Positions 6,856 through 14,992 are shown, numbered from the stretch's first letter. The stretch is 32,061 nucleotides of DNA from Nocardiopsis xinjiangensis YIM 90004 (GCF_000341145.1 NZ_ANBE01000009.1:53178-85238); one strand, 5' to 3'. Program-made: numbers and translations. Notes: a model not told the origin generated them from the sequence alone.

Positions 6856-6903
6856 CTTTAGGCTTTCGTTGGCCCGGGTCCGCGATTCCTTTAGGCCTTC
6901 GTT
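6856..6903. repeat. 15-bp direct repeats 33 bp apart in an upstream region
   Basis: CTTTAGGCTTTCGTT (6856-6870) and CTTTAGGCCTTCGTT (6889-6903) differ at one base and start 33 bp apart, about three helical turns. They lie between the terminator and the GT2 gene, in AT-richer DNA than the surroundings, where a promoter is expected. They could be paired activator or repressor sites. Confidence 0.5.
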
Positions 6904-6973
6904 AGTCTGTTTCTGCGACCGTTGCTGGTACTTCACCTGCCCGTCGCACGTCGTCCACTGATCGGTCGAACAC

Positions 6974-7993
6974 ATGGCTACTCCTGTCATTCCGCCCGCA
7001 TCTGGTTCCGGTACGTCCGAGGCGGAGGACACACGGTCCACCGCTTCCGTCCCTTCCGTACCGGGTCCCGGTACGCCCGAGGCGGTGGACTCCCAGCCCA
7101 CCGCAGCTGAACGGAGCCGCTCCGAGGTGTCCGCACCCACGCTGTCCTGTGTCCTGCTCACGATGGGGACCCGCCCGGCCGAACTGCGCCGTGCGATCAC
7201 CAGCGTGTTCGAGCAGGAGGGCGCCGATGTCGAGGTCCTCGTGGTCAGTAACGGCGCCGAACTGCCGGAGCTGCCCGAGGGCGTCCGGATCGTCCAACTG
7301 CCCGAGAACGTCGGTATCCCGGCCGGCCGCAACGAGGGTGTCCGCGCCGCCGAGGGCGACGTCGTGCTGTTCTTGGACGACGACGGCTGGTACCGCTCCA
7401 CCGACCTGGCCCGCCACGTGCGGGAGCGGTTCGGCTCCGACCCGTCGCTGGGTGCGATCTCCTTCCGCATCGCCGACCCCGACGGCGGCCCCGACCAGCG
7501 CCGCCACGTGCCGCGGCTGTGGGTGGGCGATCCGCGCGAGTCCAGTGTGGTGACCACGTTCCTGGGCGGGGCGTGCGCGATCCGGCGTTCGGCCTTCGAG
7601 GCCGGGGGCGGGCTCCCGGGCGACTTCTTCTACGCCCACGAGGAGACCGACCTGGCCTGGCGCATCATGGACGCCGGCTACACGATCGAGTACGACGCCG
7701 ACGCGGTCATGTACCACCCGGCGGTGGCCCCCACACGGCACGCCGACTTCTACCGCCTCAACGCCCGCAACCGGGTGTGGCTGGCGCGCAGGAACCTGCC
7801 GTGGGCGCTGGTGCCGCCGTACCTGGGCACCTGGGTCGGGCTGACGCTGCTGCGCGAGCGTGACGGCGAGGCGCTGCGGGCCTGGTTCCAGGGCTTCCGG
7901 GAGGGCTGGCGCGAGGACGCCGGGCCGCGTACGCCGATCGGTTGGCGCACCGTGTGGCGGGTGACGCGGGCGGGGGGCCCCCCGGTCATCTGA
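6974..7993 (+). CDS. GT2 family glycosyltransferase
   Basis: Up to 339 residues. After a non-conserved 55-residue leader, the GT-A fold begins at SCVLLTMGTRPAEL. The nucleotide-sugar metal motif is D135-D136-D137 in FLDDDGWY, and the acceptor-side E223-E224-T225-D226 lies in FYAHEETDLAWR. The conserved tail ends GGPPVI, as I recall for the actinobacterial family found beside CDP-alcohol phosphotransferase genes. It probably adds a sugar to the polymer or lipid made by the upstream genes. The start is uncertain. ATG 6974 has no ribosome site, whereas the in-frame GTG 7127 has GGAG ten bases upstream and would remove the leader, giving 288 residues. The leader contains a 20-residue imperfect repeat. 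A 20-bp perfect hairpin follows the gene. Confidence 0.82.
   Translation: MATPVIPPASGSGTSEAEDTRSTASVPSVPGPGTPEAVDSQPTAAERSRSEVSAPTLSCVLLTMGTRPAELRRAITSVFEQEGADVEVLVVSNGAELPELPEGVRIVQLPENVGIPAGRNEGVRAAEGDVVLFLDDDGWYRSTDLARHVRERFGSDPSLGAISFRIADPDGGPDQRRHVPRLWVGDPRESSVVTTFLGGACAIRRSAFEAGGGLPGDFFYAHEETDLAWRIMDAGYTIEYDADAVMYHPAVAPTRHADFYRLNARNRVWLARRNLPWALVPPYLGTWVGLTLLRERDGEALRAWFQGFREGWREDAGPRTPIGWRTVWRVTRAGGPPVI
7004..7104 (+). repeat. Imperfect 60-bp-period tandem duplication in the GT2 leader
   Basis: Bases 7004-7044 and 7064-7104 match at 34 of 41 positions and are 60 bases apart, so the reading frame is kept and the leader repeats GSGTSEAED as GPGTPEAVD. The repeat is low-complexity and lies wholly upstream of the alternative GTG start at 7127. 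Confidence 0.6.
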
Positions 7994-8017
7994 CCCCGCC
8001 GCAGGGGCCTCGGACGA

Positions 8018-8060
8018 GGACGGAGGGTCCGCACACCTCGGGTGTGCGGACCCTCCGTCC
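8018..8060 (+). terminator. 20-bp perfect hairpin terminator after GT2
   Basis: Bases 8018-8037 are the exact reverse complement of 8041-8060, with a loop of only three bases (TCG). It lies 25 bases after the GT2 stop and has no U-tract. Being symmetrical, it could also stop transcription arriving from the minus-strand side. Confidence 0.8.
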
Positions 8061-8076
8061 GTGTGGTGACCTCCGG

Positions 8077-8230
8077 GTCAGGCGGGCCGAGGGGGCCTCC
8101 ACCTCCGCTTCCTCGCCCTGGGCGGCCGCCTCCAGACGGTCGCAGAGCCTGCTGGTGGAGGGGGCGGTCGCCCCAGGCGCCCGGTGACGTTGCCGGACTC
8201 GGCCATCAGCTCCAGGAACCGTGCGGAGAC
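8077..8230 (-). pseudogene. Possible MarR-like winged-helix remnant
   Basis: On the minus strand, two neighbouring frames together read like part of a MarR regulator. ARFLELMAESGNVT (8227-8182) is followed, one frame over, by APSTSRLCDRLEAA and then a degraded wing ending SARLTRR. The match is to the general pattern of MarR recognition helices and is from memory. No intact frame or ribosome site is present, so this may be a decayed gene or coincidence. Of the 355 bases between the GT2 and nitroreductase genes (7994-8348), the rest is two opposed hairpins. Confidence 0.2.
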
Positions 8231-8257
8231 GGCCCCGTTCTTCCTTGGAAAACGACA

Positions 8258-8300
8258 CGGTGGTCGCAACCTCCTGAGAGTCAGGGTGTTGCGACCACCG
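8258..8300 (-). terminator. Hairpin terminator of the nitroreductase gene
   Basis: CGGTGGTCGCAAC (8258-8270) pairs perfectly with GTTGCGACCACCG (8288-8300). Inside the loop, CCTGA (8273-8277) pairs with TCAGG (8281-8285), so the structure is nearly continuous. Read on the minus strand it is followed by TGTCGTTTTCC, a short U-tract, and it lies 48 bases after the stop at 8349. Confidence 0.75.
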
Positions 8301-8348
8301 CTAGAACCCAAGCGGGAGGGCCCCTCTCGTGTGTTCGGCTGCGGCCGA

Positions 8349-8954
8349 TCAGATCTCGGTGACGACCTCGTCGTACTCCAGGCGCGGCTGGCGGTCGAAC
8401 CAGGCGTCCGGGCCGGGCTTACCGATGTTCATGACCACGAGCGGCTGGAGAGTGGAGTCCTCGCCGAAGAACTCCTTGCGGACACCGTCCATGTCGAATC
8501 CGGTCATCGGGCCGGCGGCCAGGCCCGCGGCGCGCACACCCATGATGAGGTAGGCGACCTGCAGCATCGCGTTCTCGAAGGCGGCCTTCTCGCGGGCCTC
8601 GGCGGGCATGCCGGCGAAGGTCTCACGGGCGTCCGGGGCGACGGGGAAGGTCTTCGGGAAGAGCTCGTGGAAGGAGCTGTCGGCCGTCAGGATCAGGGTC
8701 AGCGGCGCGGCAGAGGTCTTGGGGGCGTTGTTGCCGCCCATGTACTGCACCAGGCGCTCCCGGGCTTCCGCCGAGCGCACGGCCGTCACACGCAGCGGCT
8801 GGTTGTTCATGGAGGTGGGGCCGTACTTGACCAGGTCGTAGATCGTACGCACCTGCTCCTCGGTCACCGGCTCGTCGGTGAAGGTGTTGGCCGTACGGGC
8901 GTCACGGAACAGCAGGTCCTGGGCGCTCTTGTCGAGGATCAGTGCGTCGCTCAT
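8349..8954 (-). CDS. RutE-like nitroreductase / malonic semialdehyde reductase family
   Basis: A 201-residue FMN-dependent nitroreductase-fold protein. It closely follows the RutE pattern: DARTANTF near the start, YGPTSMNNQPLR in the FMN-binding region, NAMLQVAYLIMGVRAAGL, and GPMTGFDMDGV. RutE reduces 3-oxopropanoate (malonic semialdehyde) in pyrimidine breakdown, but isolated homologues such as this are often general NAD(P)H flavin reductases. No other rut gene is present. The ATG at 8954 has GAGG seven bases upstream on the minus strand; the longer frame to 9062 adds a leader unlike the family. It lies 104 bases downstream of a GT4 gene in the same direction. Confidence 0.85.
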   Translation of the reverse strand: MSDALILDKSAQDLLFRDARTANTFTDEPVTEEQVRTIYDLVKYGPTSMNNQPLRVTAVRSAEARERLVQYMGGNNAPKTSAAPLTLILTADSSFHELFPKTFPVAPDARETFAGMPAEAREKAAFENAMLQVAYLIMGVRAAGLAAGPMTGFDMDGVRKEFFGEDSTLQPLVVMNIGKPGPDAWFDRQPRLEYDEVVTEI

Positions 8955-9058
8955 GGGGAAACCTCGGTGGTCGTGGGTGCCGGGTGCGGGTCCCGGTCCT
9001 GTCACGATCCCCAACCTAGTTGACGAGGAAGATATTTCTGCAGCCACTAAATGTGGCC

Positions 9059-10228
9059 TCACTCACTCGCCAGCGCCGTACCCGTCGGCGCGCGTCTGCT
9101 TTTCCGGCGCTGGCGTGGCACTCGCACGGCCCGCCCGGCCGCCTCGTCCACCCAGCTCTCCAACCGCTTGACGAAGGTACGTGCCTGCACCGGCCAGTGG
9201 AAGGAGGTCTGGGCGATGGTGTGCCCGGTGCGGGCGTACTCGGCCCGCAGCTGAGGGTCACGGCGCAGCTGCAGGATCGCCTGCGCGGCGGCGAAGGTGT
9301 CCCCGAAGGGCACGACCGCGCCGGCCGGCCCCTCCGGGCGCTCTCCGACCAGGGAGGTGGCCACCGGGCCCGCGGTCGTGATCACCGGTAGACCGTGTGC
9401 CATGTACTCCACGATCTTGGTCGGCATCGAGTGACGGTAGTTGGGCTCGTCGTGCAGCAGGCTCACCCCCGCCATGGCACCCGCGCATATCCGCAGCGCC
9501 CGGTCGTTGGGCACGTAGCCGTACCAGTGCAGCGCGCCCTCCTGCGCGGCTTCCCGCAACAGGGGACGCACGCTCGGGTCCGCTCCGCCGATGACCTCCA
9601 GCCGGATGCCGTAGGGCCGCAGGAGCCGTCCCAGGTCGACCAGCTCGTGGGCGCCCCGGGCCACCGACACGTGCCCCAGGTAGACGACCCGGTCATTGCC
9701 GGGCGCGCGCGCCGGGCGTTCGGGGACCTCGGTCGTGTTGGGCACCACCGGGTGGTCGAAGCGGAACCGGGAACGGTATCCCTCCTCGGCCAGCAGCAGG
9801 CGCATGTTCCGTTCGGCCCGGCGCTCGAAGAGCCGCATGATCCCGCCCAGGGGCTTGCGCAGCGGTTCGGGCACCCAGGGTTTGGTCAGCAGCGCCGACG
9901 CGGTGTCCTCGTGCACGTCCCACACGGTCAGCGGCCGGTTCTCCGGAAGGGCCAGCATGAGTTCGGGGTCGTGGAACAGCAGCAGGTCCGCGCGGGGCGC
10001 GTGTTCTGCCAGGGTCGCGCGCGCCGCCCGCAGCGACGCCAGGCGTTCGCGCCCGGAGGCCCGGGGTACGTCGACCGCCTGCACCTCGTTCCACGGGATG
10101 ACCCCGCACTCGCGGAAGGGAGCCACATAGGTGACCGTGTGCCCCGCGTCGAGCAGTGCCCGGATCTGGCGGTGCAGGATGCGCGCGTCCTCGGGGTGGT
10201 GCACGACCGTGGCCACGAGTACGTGCAT
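9059..10228 (-). CDS. GT4 family glycosyltransferase
   Basis: A 389-residue GT-B-fold protein. It begins MHVLVATVVHHPEDARI, with the N-terminal acceptor domain to about residue 170. The C-terminal nucleotide-sugar domain includes VVYLGHVSVARGAHEL and the donor-binding block MPTKIVEYMAHGLPVITT. The basic C-terminal tail (RQRRKSRRA) may hold it at the membrane. ATG 10228 is preceded by AGGTGA five bases upstream on the minus strand; GTG 10237 is the alternative. The donor and acceptor are unknown; nearby wecB/wecC suggest work on the same envelope glycan. It is separated from the upstream wecC gene by a terminator-like hairpin and so probably has its own promoter within 10229-10421. Confidence 0.82.
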   Translation of the reverse strand: MHVLVATVVHHPEDARILHRQIRALLDAGHTVTYVAPFRECGVIPWNEVQAVDVPRASGRERLASLRAARATLAEHAPRADLLLFHDPELMLALPENRPLTVWDVHEDTASALLTKPWVPEPLRKPLGGIMRLFERRAERNMRLLLAEEGYRSRFRFDHPVVPNTTEVPERPARAPGNDRVVYLGHVSVARGAHELVDLGRLLRPYGIRLEVIGGADPSVRPLLREAAQEGALHWYGYVPNDRALRICAGAMAGVSLLHDEPNYRHSMPTKIVEYMAHGLPVITTAGPVATSLVGERPEGPAGAVVPFGDTFAAAQAILQLRRDPQLRAEYARTGHTIAQTSFHWPVQARTFVKRLESWVDEAAGRAVRVPRQRRKSRRAPTGTALASE

Positions 10229-10421
10229 GGAGATCACCTACCTGTATCGCCTGGAGCCTGTGTCGCTTGGAGAAGGGCCGCCTCAACCGATGATCTGCTC
10301 TCCGGCGGCGTGACCTGCTTTTCGACACGGTATTCACCTGCGGAAACGTGGCGAGAAAAGCCCGATGGACACAAGGGGGGCATTCGGTGAACCCTCGTGC
10401 AGGAGAAGGTGAACGGCGAAA

Positions 10422-10457
10422 GGCACGCCGGGGGACGCGAACCGTCCCCGACGTGCC
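10422..10457 (-). terminator. Hairpin terminator after wecC
   Basis: GGCACG (10422-10427) pairs with CGTGCC (10452-10457). After one mismatch, CGGGGGACG (10429-10437) pairs with CGTCCCCG (10443-10450) with one bulged G. On the minus strand TTTCGCC follows. A smaller 6-bp hairpin (10469-10485) lies between it and the wecC stop. Confidence 0.6.
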
Positions 10458-10499
10458 GTCGGTGGTGCGGGGCCCTGACGGCCCCTGTGGGATCCGCTC

Positions 10500-11861
10500 T
10501 CAGAGCACCTGCAGACCCTCGCGGTCGACGTGCCGACGTACCTGTGCAGGTACGTCGGCCTCGGTCTCGGGCGGTGTGCGGCGCAGCACCCCGCGGGTGT
10601 CCAGCAGCAGGCGGGCGTACTCGGCCAGCCGCTTGGGTTCGTAGTCGGCGTGGTCGGTGAGCAGCACGGTCAGGTCGGCGTCGGCCAGGGCCTGGTCCAG
10701 ATCGGTGGATCTGGGGACCTCCACGCCGTCGACCGTCCACGACTCCACGTGAGGGTCGTGGTAGGTCAGGGTGGCGCCCTTGGCAGCGAGCCTGCGCGCC
10801 ACCGGGCGGGCCGGCGACTCGCGCTGGTCGGCGATGTCGGCCTTGTAGGTCACGCCCAGGACCAGCACCTTGGAACGCGACAGGGCCAGGCCGCTGTCGT
10901 TGAGCAGCTCCTGGGCGCGCTGGGTGACGTAGGCGGGCATGCGCCCGTTGATCTCCTGGGCCAGTTCCACGAACCGGAACGGGTAGCCCAGGGTCTTGAC
11001 CTTGTACGACAGGTAGTTCGGGTCGATGGGGATGCAGTGCCCGCCCACGCCCGGTCCCGGGTAGAAGGCCTGGAAGCCGAACGGTTTGGTGGCCGCGGCC
11101 GAGATGGAGTCCCAGAGATCGACGCCGAGCTCCTGGCAGAAGACGGCCATCTCGTTGACCAGGGCGATGTTCACGTGCCGGTAGGTGTTCTCCAGCAGTT
11201 TGGCCATCTCCGCCTCACGCGTGCCGCGGGCGCGGACCACGGTGTGGACGAAGGAGCCGTAGAAGTGCGCGGCACGCTCACCGCAGGTCTCGGTGAGGCC
11301 GCCCACGACCTTCGGGGTGTTGGCCACGCCGAAGGCCGCGTTGCCCGGGTCGATGCGCTCGGGCGAGAACGCCAGGTGGAAGTCGGCGCCGGCGACCAGG
11401 CCGGACTCCTCGAGGAGCGGGCGCACGACCTCCTCGGTCGTACCGGGATAGGTCGTCGACTCCAGGATCACCAGCGTGCCCGGGGTCAGGTTCCCGGCGA
11501 TGGACCCGGCCGCGGAGGTCACCGCGCTCAGATCCGGGCCGCCCTCGGGCGACAGAGGCGTGGGAACGCAGATGACGACGGTGCGGGCCGAGGCCAGGCA
11601 GGCCGGATCGGTGGTGGCGCTGAACCCCTGGTCGAGCATCATGGAGATGTTGTCAGGGGACAGGTCGTCGATGTGCGAGCTGCCCTGGTTGAGGCTTTCC
11701 ACGACCGAGGTGCTGACGTCCAGTCCCACGACGCGCAGACCTGCGGCGGCTGCCTCCGCTGCCAGGGGCAGTCCTACGTAGCCCAGGCCCACGACGACGA
11801 GGTCGCTCGCTGGTGGCCCGGGCCGTTCGGCGTTTGCTCGGTTGGAGGATGCGGCATCCAC
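10500..11861 (-). CDS. wecC: UDP-N-acetylmannosamine/glucosamine 6-dehydrogenase
   Basis: A 453-residue nucleotide-sugar dehydrogenase that oxidises the C6 alcohol to a carboxylate with two NAD+. The Rossmann loop VVGLGYVGLPLA starts at residue 23. The central domain has K221 and N225 in AKLLENTYRHVNIALVNE, and the catalytic Cys276 is in GPGVGGHCIPIDP. The sequence around the Cys (PIDPNYLSYK) is of the WecC/WbpA type that acts on N-acetylhexosamines, unlike UDP-glucose dehydrogenases. With wecB on the other side of the GT4 gene, UDP-ManNAcA is the likely product. GTG 11861 is the first in-frame start; it has no good ribosome site, so the start is uncertain. It lies 99 bases downstream of the GT4 gene 11961-13727 and is probably cotranscribed with it. 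Confidence 0.85.
   Translation of the reverse strand: MDAASSNRANAERPGPPASDLVVVGLGYVGLPLAAEAAAAGLRVVGLDVSTSVVESLNQGSSHIDDLSPDNISMMLDQGFSATTDPACLASARTVVICVPTPLSPEGGPDLSAVTSAAGSIAGNLTPGTLVILESTTYPGTTEEVVRPLLEESGLVAGADFHLAFSPERIDPGNAAFGVANTPKVVGGLTETCGERAAHFYGSFVHTVVRARGTREAEMAKLLENTYRHVNIALVNEMAVFCQELGVDLWDSISAAATKPFGFQAFYPGPGVGGHCIPIDPNYLSYKVKTLGYPFRFVELAQEINGRMPAYVTQRAQELLNDSGLALSRSKVLVLGVTYKADIADQRESPARPVARRLAAKGATLTYHDPHVESWTVDGVEVPRSTDLDQALADADLTVLLTDHADYEPKRLAEYARLLLDTRGVLRRTPPETEADVPAQVRRHVDREGLQVL
10532..10559. repeat. 28-bp near-perfect palindrome inside the wecC 3' end
   Basis: GCCGACGTACCTG (10532-10544) is the exact reverse complement of CAGGTACGTCGGC (10547-10559), with a two-base centre. 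It lies inside the coding sequence, over residues ADVPAQVRRH near the WecC C-terminus. Confidence 0.65.
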
Positions 11862-11960
11862 TTCGCTGTCACACTCGCATTCGTTCGAGAACGGGCGTAC
11901 GTCGGTGAGGTCTGCTTTGTCGGCGCCGGCCGTCCGAGTCTAGGCGTCCATTTGCCGGTA

Positions 11961-13727
11961 TTACGGGATGTGGCCTGGTCCGGACATTTTTTGGATGAGA
12001 CCTCTGTACGCCCCGTCGTAGCGGTATGCGGCTCCGGCCCAGGTTCGTTCCTCTTCGACGATCCTTCTACCTGCGCATCCGTAAGAGGTGCGCGTTTTAT
12101 GACTATAAGAGAGCTTTGAGAGAACATCGGCGAGACATACCGATTGTCCTGCCGGAATTAACTCACCGGTCACTCCGGGTTCGACGATCTCTCGCAATGC
12201 GGGAAGATCACTGGCCACAATGGGAAGGCCTCCAGCCATAGCTTCCACGGGTTTGAGCGGAGTGACGACACGACACACCCGTTCGTCCCGACGCGGCACC
12301 ACGAACACGTCCAGAGCACCGTGGTGTTCACGAACCCGGCCGGACGGGACACGGCCGGTGAAATGGGCCGACCCCGCCAGGCCCAGGGCCTCCGCCCGGG
12401 TGCGCAGAGCGGGCAGTTCCGGGCCGTCGCCGACCACCAGGGCATGGGCGTCCTCGCCGCGCTCCCGCATCAGGGCCACGGCCTCCAGCAGGGTGTCCAG
12501 CCCCTCGTAGCCGAAACAGCTCGTCGTCGTGCCCGCCACGAACGCTTCCGCACCGATACCGAGCGGCTCGCGCACGCTGTCGGCCGGGGGCAGGGGTTCC
12601 AGGAACGAAGGATCCACGGCGTTGGGCACCACGAGGATCCGCTCGGGGTCCACCCCGCGGTCGACGATGTCGGCGCGCATCGCCCCTCCCAGCGTCACCA
12701 CGAGGTCGGCCGCGAGCATGCACGCGGTCTCGCGCGCCCGCTCGGCCCGGTAGAAAGCGTCCTCCGTGCTGCGCTCGGGATCGCGCGAGAGCCAGGACTC
12801 CTCCAGGAACCCGCGCACCTCGTAGACCACCGGCAACCCGAAACGTTCTCCCAGCGCCAGCGCCAACCGTGCGTTGTGGTGGTTGCTCGCCGCGTGCAGC
12901 ACGTCCGGGCGCAACGCCTCCACCAGGTCCGAAGCCATACGCAGCCCCGCCTCGAACTCCGCGTCGGTGTCGGCGGGGGCCGTCCACGGGATCATGCGGT
13001 GGTAAGGAACCCCGTCCACCGTCACCAACGGACGCGGGTCGCTCACCCCCTTGGTCAGCGGATACCCCGTCCGCGTGACCACGTGGGCATCGATACCCAG
13101 CTCTCGCTGGGCCACCGCGATGCGGTGCGTGCGTTGTGTGTAACCGGCGTTGGTGTGCGGCAACGCGTTGGTGACCAGGTGCAGCACCCGCGGCGATTCT
13201 CCGGCGCCGGGCGGTCGCCGAGCGTTCACCGTGTCGTCGGGCCGCGTTCGGTCACCGCGGGTTAACGTGATCCCGTGATGATCAGGCGATACGGACGAAG
13301 CGGGAACGGCACGACCGGTGGCCAGCTCCGTTCTGTGTTCGGCCGTGTCCCTGGTCGTCCCCCGGGGCAGCCGCTCCACCAGCTCTCGGGCGGTGGCGGC
13401 GTCACCCGCGGCCAGGCAGGCCGTCACCAGACGGCCGACCGCGCGGTCCCCGGCGCCATCGGCCGCGGTGAGCACCGCCTCGCGGGCCTCCTCGCGCCGG
13501 CCCTGGTCCCACAACGCGTAGGCCAAGGGGAGACCGCCGAGCCGGGACGCGGTCGAGCGCACCGCCCGGCGAGGCGCTCCGGGGACCAACCGCAGCGCCA
13601 GCAACGGCAGCCGGGCCGGTTCGGCGCGCAGATGGCGCCAGGCCAGGGACGCGCTGAACGTCAGAGCGCGCGGCCATCGGGCGCGCACGTGCGGTACGTG
13701 GGCTTGGTGAGTCCGGTTCTCGTGCAC
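11961..13727 (-). CDS. GT4 family glycosyltransferase with N-terminal helical region and two TTA codons
   Basis: A protein of about 588 residues if it starts at GTG 13727; GTG 13745, 13739 and 13688 are also in frame and none has a ribosome site. The first 130 residues are helical and TPR-like (ALWDQGRREEAREAV, then AAGDAATARELVERLP), followed by a linker and a GT-B domain from VLHLVTNALPHTNAGYTQRTH. The donor block is TPLKPVEAMAGGLPIVASD followed by LREIVEPGVTGEL. The N-terminal substrate loop NAGYTQRTHRIA is typical of GT4 enzymes that act on envelope glycans. Two leucines are coded by TTA (13263-13265 and 12159-12161), the only in-frame TTA codons I found in the window. The last 70 codons are clearly lower in GC than the rest. 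It is divergent from wecB, with about 150 bases between the starts. Confidence 0.8.
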   Translation of the reverse strand: MHENRTHQAHVPHVRARWPRALTFSASLAWRHLRAEPARLPLLALRLVPGAPRRAVRSTASRLGGLPLAYALWDQGRREEAREAVLTAADGAGDRAVGRLVTACLAAGDAATARELVERLPRGTTRDTAEHRTELATGRAVPASSVSPDHHGITLTRGDRTRPDDTVNARRPPGAGESPRVLHLVTNALPHTNAGYTQRTHRIAVAQRELGIDAHVVTRTGYPLTKGVSDPRPLVTVDGVPYHRMIPWTAPADTDAEFEAGLRMASDLVEALRPDVLHAASNHHNARLALALGERFGLPVVYEVRGFLEESWLSRDPERSTEDAFYRAERARETACMLAADLVVTLGGAMRADIVDRGVDPERILVVPNAVDPSFLEPLPPADSVREPLGIGAEAFVAGTTTSCFGYEGLDTLLEAVALMRERGEDAHALVVGDGPELPALRTRAEALGLAGSAHFTGRVPSGRVREHHGALDVFVVPRRDERVCRVVTPLKPVEAMAGGLPIVASDLPALREIVEPGVTGELIPAGQSVCLADVLSKLSYSHKTRTSYGCAGRRIVEEERTWAGAAYRYDGAYRGLIQKMSGPGHIP

Positions 13728-13879
13728 GGTCAGAAACACAACCACGCGGACGTGGCCGAGCGGTGACGCCACGGCGACGCGCGGTGGACGGCTCGGGCAA
13801 GGCCCGGGCACTCCGCCGCGGGCCGACCGCGGCGCCGCACCGGCGAGCCGATCCACAGCAGAAGGAGACGTGAACAGTC

Positions 13880-14992
13880 GTGGCAGCGAGCGCTCCCCTC
13901 GGAACCAGGGAAACCGGGATCGTGCACGTCGTCGGCGCACGGCCCAATTTCGTCAAGGCCGCACCGGTCGTCTCCGCCCTCCGTGAGCGCGGGGCCCACC
14001 AGTCGGTCGTGCACACCGGACAGCACTACGACGACCGCATGTCCGCGGTCTTCTTCCGCGACCTCGGCCTGCCCACACCCGACATCGACCTCGGTGTCGG
14101 TTCCGGTTCGCACGCCTCCCAGACCGCCGCGCTCATGGTCGGGCTGGAGGAGGAGTTCACCCGCCGCGAGCCGGGTCTCGTCGTGGTCTACGGCGACGTG
14201 AACTCCACGGTGGCCGCCGCCCTGGTGGCTGCCAAACTCGGGGTTCCCGTCGCCCACGTCGAGGCGGGGCTGCGTTCCTTCGACGACAGCATGCCCGAGG
14301 AGATCAACCGCCGGGTCACCGACCAGCTCAGCGACCTGTGTTTCGCCACGAGCCCGGAGGCGGTGGGCCACTTGGCCAAGGAGGGGATCGACACCGACCG
14401 GATCCATCTGGTCGGCAACCCCATGATCGACACCCTGCTGGGCAATCTGGACCGCTTCGATGCCGACGCCCTGCGCGTACGGTTCGATCTGCCCGAGCGC
14501 TACGCGGCGGCGACCCTGCACCGGCCGGCCAACGTGGACGATCCCGACAACGTCGCCCGCTTGACCGGGCGCCTGCACAGCATCGCCGACCAGATCCCCG
14601 TGGTCATGCCCGTCCACCCGCGCGGCAAGACCGCCTTCGACCGGGCCGGCCTCGGCGACCATCCCGGTGTACACCTGCTCGATCCCCTCGGTTACCTCGA
14701 CTTCGTCGCGCTCACCCGCGGCGCGGCCGCCGTGGTCACCGACTCCGGGGGCGTTCAGGAGGAGACGACCATCCTCGGTGTCCCCTGCCTGACCCTGCGC
14801 CCCAACACCGAACGGCCCGTCACCATCACACACGGAACCAACCAGCTCGTCACCGAGGACGACCTCGTCCAGGCCCTGGCCAAGGTCCTGGACGGCCGGC
14901 CCGAGAGCCGAAGCGGCGACGGCGTCCCGCCCCTGTGGGACGGACGCTCCGGCGAACGCATCGCCGCCGTGCTGTCGGGGTGGGTCCGATGA
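13880..14992 (+). CDS. wecB: UDP-N-acetylglucosamine 2-epimerase (non-hydrolysing)
   Basis: A 370-residue enzyme converting UDP-GlcNAc to UDP-ManNAc. It shows VVGARPNFVKAAP near the start, HTGQHYDDRMS, VVYGDVNST, HVEAGLRSFDDSMPEEINR, LVTLHRP-like sequence as ATLHRPANVDDP, and the C-terminal TDSGGVQEE that binds UDP. The catalytic Asp and Glu positions and the active-site His are all kept, so it should be active. GTG 13880 has GAAGGAG at 13861-13867, 12 bases upstream, which is rather long; GTG 13922 is an alternative with a worse site. Together with wecC it supplies UDP-ManNAcA. It begins a plus-strand group with the three genes that follow. Confidence 0.9.
   Translation: MAASAPLGTRETGIVHVVGARPNFVKAAPVVSALRERGAHQSVVHTGQHYDDRMSAVFFRDLGLPTPDIDLGVGSGSHASQTAALMVGLEEEFTRREPGLVVVYGDVNSTVAAALVAAKLGVPVAHVEAGLRSFDDSMPEEINRRVTDQLSDLCFATSPEAVGHLAKEGIDTDRIHLVGNPMIDTLLGNLDRFDADALRVRFDLPERYAAATLHRPANVDDPDNVARLTGRLHSIADQIPVVMPVHPRGKTAFDRAGLGDHPGVHLLDPLGYLDFVALTRGAAAVVTDSGGVQEETTILGVPCLTLRPNTERPVTITHGTNQLVTEDDLVQALAKVLDGRPESRSGDGVPPLWDGRSGERIAAVLSGWVR

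Noticed and set aside
11882..11893. CGTTCGAGAACG palindrome before wecC as a LexA box
   Set aside because: Actinobacterial SOS boxes have GAAC-N4-GTTC; here the halves are in the opposite order, and the neighbouring genes are not DNA-repair genes.
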